Position numbers and translations under genes: made by a program. From an uncultured archaeon A07HN63 (GTDB taxonomy: Archaea; Halobacteriota; Halobacteria; Halobacteriales; Haloferacaceae), in NCBI GenBank assembly GCA_000496215.1, contig KI543196.1, positions 106,665-113,520 on the forward strand: 6,856 nucleotides of DNA, written 5' to 3'. Below the pieces are notes generated by a model. The model was not told where the DNA came from, searched no databases, and saw nothing but the letters and a program-made list of their open reading frames with translations. The number at the start of each line of letters is the position of its first letter. The stretch's first letter is position 1. Shown one piece after another: positions 4,833 to 6,856 of this stretch.

Positions 4833-6440
4833 GTGCCGAACCCGGTCTGCCGGGACTGTGCCGCGTCGGCAACGACGCCGGACGGCGAGCCGATCGAGGG
4901 GCTGCCGAGCGAACCCGCTGACGACGAGCCGAGCCTGACCCCCTGTGAGACAGGACCGAACCCCGTGATAGTCGACGGCGCGCGCTGCTGGCGCACCGGC
5001 AGCGACGACGCGTGGCAGCTATCGCGGGACGCGCTCGACTGTGACTCCTGTGGCGAGTTTGTCGACCGCCATACCGACACCGACGGCAACACACTCGCGT
5101 GGTTCGCGCCCGATCCCGCCGGGGGCGTTGTCCAGACACGGATCGAACCCGACAGCGCGCCGGCGCTGACCGCCTTCGTTGAGCAGTTCGACGGCACGAC
5201 GCCCGTTCGGATCGAGCTGACCGCGACGGCGTCCTCGCCGGTCCCAACCGACCAGCCGGCTATCGGCCTCCAGCGCGTCGATACCGCCACGCCCGCCGCG
5301 TCTGCGCCGACGTTCGAGGCCACGCTGCTGACCGCCGAGCCACAGCCGGTCAGATTCGAACTGCCGGCTATCGACCGCGTGACCGTGGTTGATGCCACTA
5401 CGCTCCCCACGTTTGCGGACCGAGAGCCGGCGATGCGGGCGGCCTATTACCGCACGCTGGCTGCGACCGCCCCGGAACTGGTCGATATCGACGCGCTCCG
5501 GCCGTTGCTGACAGCAGCGGACCCACAGGTACGCTACACCGCCGTCCGGACCGTCGAGACGGTCGTCGACGTGTCGCCGACGGCAGGGCTGGGACTGGTC
5601 GACGCGCTCGCCGACCGGCTTGCCGACCGCGAGCTGACCGCGCTGTATGCCGTGCGGAGCCTGATTCACATTGCCGAACAGCACCCCGAGTCCGTCGCCG
5701 ACGCAGCGGGCGGGCTGACCGGCTGTATCGACACCGGCGACTCGCTGCTCGCCACGGCGTCGACGCGGCTGCTGCTGTACATCGCCGAACACGATCCGGC
5801 GGCCGCTATCGACGCGACGCCGGCGCTCGCCTCGCTGCTGTCGCCGACGCCGACGCGCGCCCGCCGGCAGGCGCTGGCGACGCTCAGCATGCTCGCCGAG
5901 CCGTATCCCGAGGAGGTCCGGCCGCTGGTGCCGCAGCTCTGTTCGCTGTTACAAACCGACGACGCTCAGTACCGGATCAGCTGCACCGCCGCGCTCGGCC
6001 GGGTGACCGCCGAGTACCCCGACGCCGCCGCGCCCGCCGTGCCGACGCTACTCGACCAGCTGGCGATGGACGACGCCGAACTCCGCGGCAACGCCGTCGG
6101 CGTGCTCGGCGATATCGCCCAGCGGTTCCCGACCGATATCGCGCCCTACGCGGAGGAACTTGGGCCGATGCTGGACGACGACGATCCGACGGTCCGGTCG
6201 AATACGGCCGGGACGCTCGCCCGCATCGCCGACGAGAAGCCCCGGCACGTCCGCGAGTTCGTCCCCGATCTGATCGAGCTGCTGGAGGATAGCTGGCTGC
6301 GAAGCCGGGTGCACGCCTGCTGGGCGCTCGGCTACTGCGGCGACGATAGCGCGGTCGACGCGCTCGACGACGCCCGCCACACCGACCCCAGCGAGGCCGT
6401 CCGCGACCGCGCGGCGTGGGCACTCGACCGGATCGAGTGA
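4833..6440 (+). CDS. HEAT-repeat protein with Cys-rich N-terminal region
   Basis: From the GTG at 4833 the frame encodes 535 residues. Residues 1-75 hold two CxxC pairs (CRDC at 6-9, CDSC at 70-73) with Cys38 and Cys52 between, suggesting metal binding. Residues 95-195 are a beta-rich, Thr/Ala/Pro-rich region I cannot assign. From about 198 to the end there are roughly nine HEAT-type helical repeats of about 37 residues, recognisable by P-x-L-x2-LL, an Asp-rich turn, a conserved Arg, and A-x2-L-x2-IA, for example PTLLDQLAMDDAELRGNAVG at 404-423. HEAT repeats form a curved scaffold for protein binding; the partner is unknown. No signal peptide or membrane segment is seen. The GTG is the first possible start in this frame, but the true start is probably 4534 in another frame. 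The frame is open back to 4629 with no other start codon. Confidence 0.85.
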   Translation: MPNPVCRDCAASATTPDGEPIEGLPSEPADDEPSLTPCETGPNPVIVDGARCWRTGSDDAWQLSRDALDCDSCGEFVDRHTDTDGNTLAWFAPDPAGGVVQTRIEPDSAPALTAFVEQFDGTTPVRIELTATASSPVPTDQPAIGLQRVDTATPAASAPTFEATLLTAEPQPVRFELPAIDRVTVVDATTLPTFADREPAMRAAYYRTLAATAPELVDIDALRPLLTAADPQVRYTAVRTVETVVDVSPTAGLGLVDALADRLADRELTALYAVRSLIHIAEQHPESVADAAGGLTGCIDTGDSLLATASTRLLLYIAEHDPAAAIDATPALASLLSPTPTRARRQALATLSMLAEPYPEEVRPLVPQLCSLLQTDDAQYRISCTAALGRVTAEYPDAAAPAVPTLLDQLAMDDAELRGNAVGVLGDIAQRFPTDIAPYAEELGPMLDDDDPTVRSNTAGTLARIADEKPRHVREFVPDLIELLEDSWLRSRVHACWALGYCGDDSAVDALDDARHTDPSEAVRDRAAWALDRIE

Positions 6441-6450
6441 AACGACACCC

Positions 6451-6480
6451 AAGCCCTCATTCCTGCGCGCGAAGCCCTCA
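6451..6480 (+). repeat. AAGCCCTCA direct repeat upstream of the last gene
   Basis: AAGCCCTCA is present exactly at 6451-6459 and 6472-6480, with starts 21 bases apart, or two helical turns. The second copy runs into the putative promoter of the gene starting at 6507. Same-face spacing suggests a pair of protein-binding half-sites, but a regulator is not identifiable. The short GCGCGC between the copies is a simple palindrome. Confidence 0.4.
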
Positions 6481-6484
6481 ATAG
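6479..6484 (+). promoter_or_regulatory. Weak putative TATA element for the last gene
   Basis: CAATAG is centred about 25 nt before the ATG at 6507, which fits leaderless transcription, but the match to the TATA consensus is poor. The gene could instead be read through from the HEAT-repeat gene, which ends 66 nt upstream. Confidence 0.3.
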
Positions 6485-6506
6485 TGTCGCTACCCAAGGA
6501 ACAGCA

Positions 6507-6856
6507 ATGAGTTTCGCCGTTACCTACTACTGTCCGCACTGTGAGGCCCTCGTCGAACTCGACCGCGAAGGGTATCTCGACGACAAGGCCGTCACGCCGT
6601 ACCCCTTCGAGGGCTGGTCGTACGTCGCGCCCGACGATCCCTTCGAGGACGAGGACGATGTCGACGGCGTGCGGTTCACCTGCGGCGAGGACGGTCGCCT
6701 GCGAGACGACGAAACGGGCTGTGGTGAGTCCTTCTATCTCAGCTTCGTCAAATTCGAAGACGGCCGTGAGGTCGATCCACGGCAGCCGCGGGAGACTGTC
6801 GACCTTGCGGACGACGAATCGGCTCCCAGCGGCCCCTCTGGGCCGAGCGGTCCATC
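6507..6856 (+). CDS. Small zinc-ribbon hypothetical protein (C-terminus beyond window)
   Basis: The ATG at 6507 opens a frame of 116 codons that is still open at the window edge, so the protein is partial. It begins MSFAVTYYCPHCEALVELDR, with a CxxC knuckle (Cys9, Cys12). A second pair is more widely spaced (Cys59 in FTCGEDG and Cys72 in TGCGESF), together giving four likely zinc ligands. The middle, 41-54, is very acidic (PDDPFEDEDDVDG). After about 97 the sequence looks disordered and ends in PSGPSGPSGP, a Gly-Pro-Ser repeat that continues past the edge. I do not recognise a named family; it resembles the many short acidic zinc-ribbon proteins of haloarchaea. There is no membrane segment. 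Codon use with G/C at third positions matches the neighbours, supporting a real gene. Confidence 0.8.
   Translation, partial: MSFAVTYYCPHCEALVELDREGYLDDKAVTPYPFEGWSYVAPDDPFEDEDDVDGVRFTCGEDGRLRDDETGCGESFYLSFVKFEDGREVDPRQPRETVDLADDESAPSGPSGPSGP

Noticed and set aside
5019..5792. Minus-strand frame of 257 codons opposite the HEAT-repeat gene
   Set aside because: Arg/Gly-rich antisense shadow. The plus strand shows regular HEAT repeats throughout.

Overview
The window looks like chromosomal DNA of a haloarchaeon (class Halobacteria). The GC content is high, the predicted proteins are rich in Asp/Glu, and the ribosome-recycling ATPase RLI/ABCE1 is archaeal in type. Most genes have an AT-rich TATA-like element centred about 26 nt before the start codon, as expected for leaderless haloarchaeal transcripts. 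I cannot name a genus from the sequence alone. I see no RNA gene, insertion sequence, CRISPR array or integrase.

The layout is divergent around an intergenic region at about 2200-2300. Leftward on the minus strand lie a 90-residue winged-helix regulator (1927-2199), a PhzF-family isomerase-like protein (876-1793) and the first 262 codons of an MfnA-type PLP-dependent decarboxylase, probably aspartate decarboxylase, which runs off the left edge (1-788). Each of these three has its own promoter-like element, so they look like separate units rather than an operon.

Rightward on the plus strand lie a three-helix EMC6-like membrane protein (2301-2615) and, beginning on the very next base, the RLI/ABCE1 ATPase (2616-4451). 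They are almost certainly co-transcribed. This pairs a putative membrane-protein insertion factor with the ribosome-splitting ATPase. Next comes a HEAT-repeat protein with a cysteine-rich N-terminal region (4833-6440). The natural start of that gene appears to be at 4534, and the first 58 codons are cut off from the rest by a one-base frame disruption near 4704-4710, inside a degenerate direct repeat. The window ends inside a small zinc-ribbon protein with a Gly-Pro-Ser repeat (6507 onward).

The points most worth following are the EMC6-RLI pair, the frameshift in the HEAT-repeat gene, and several short palindromes and direct repeats next to promoters. All regulatory calls are pattern-based inferences.
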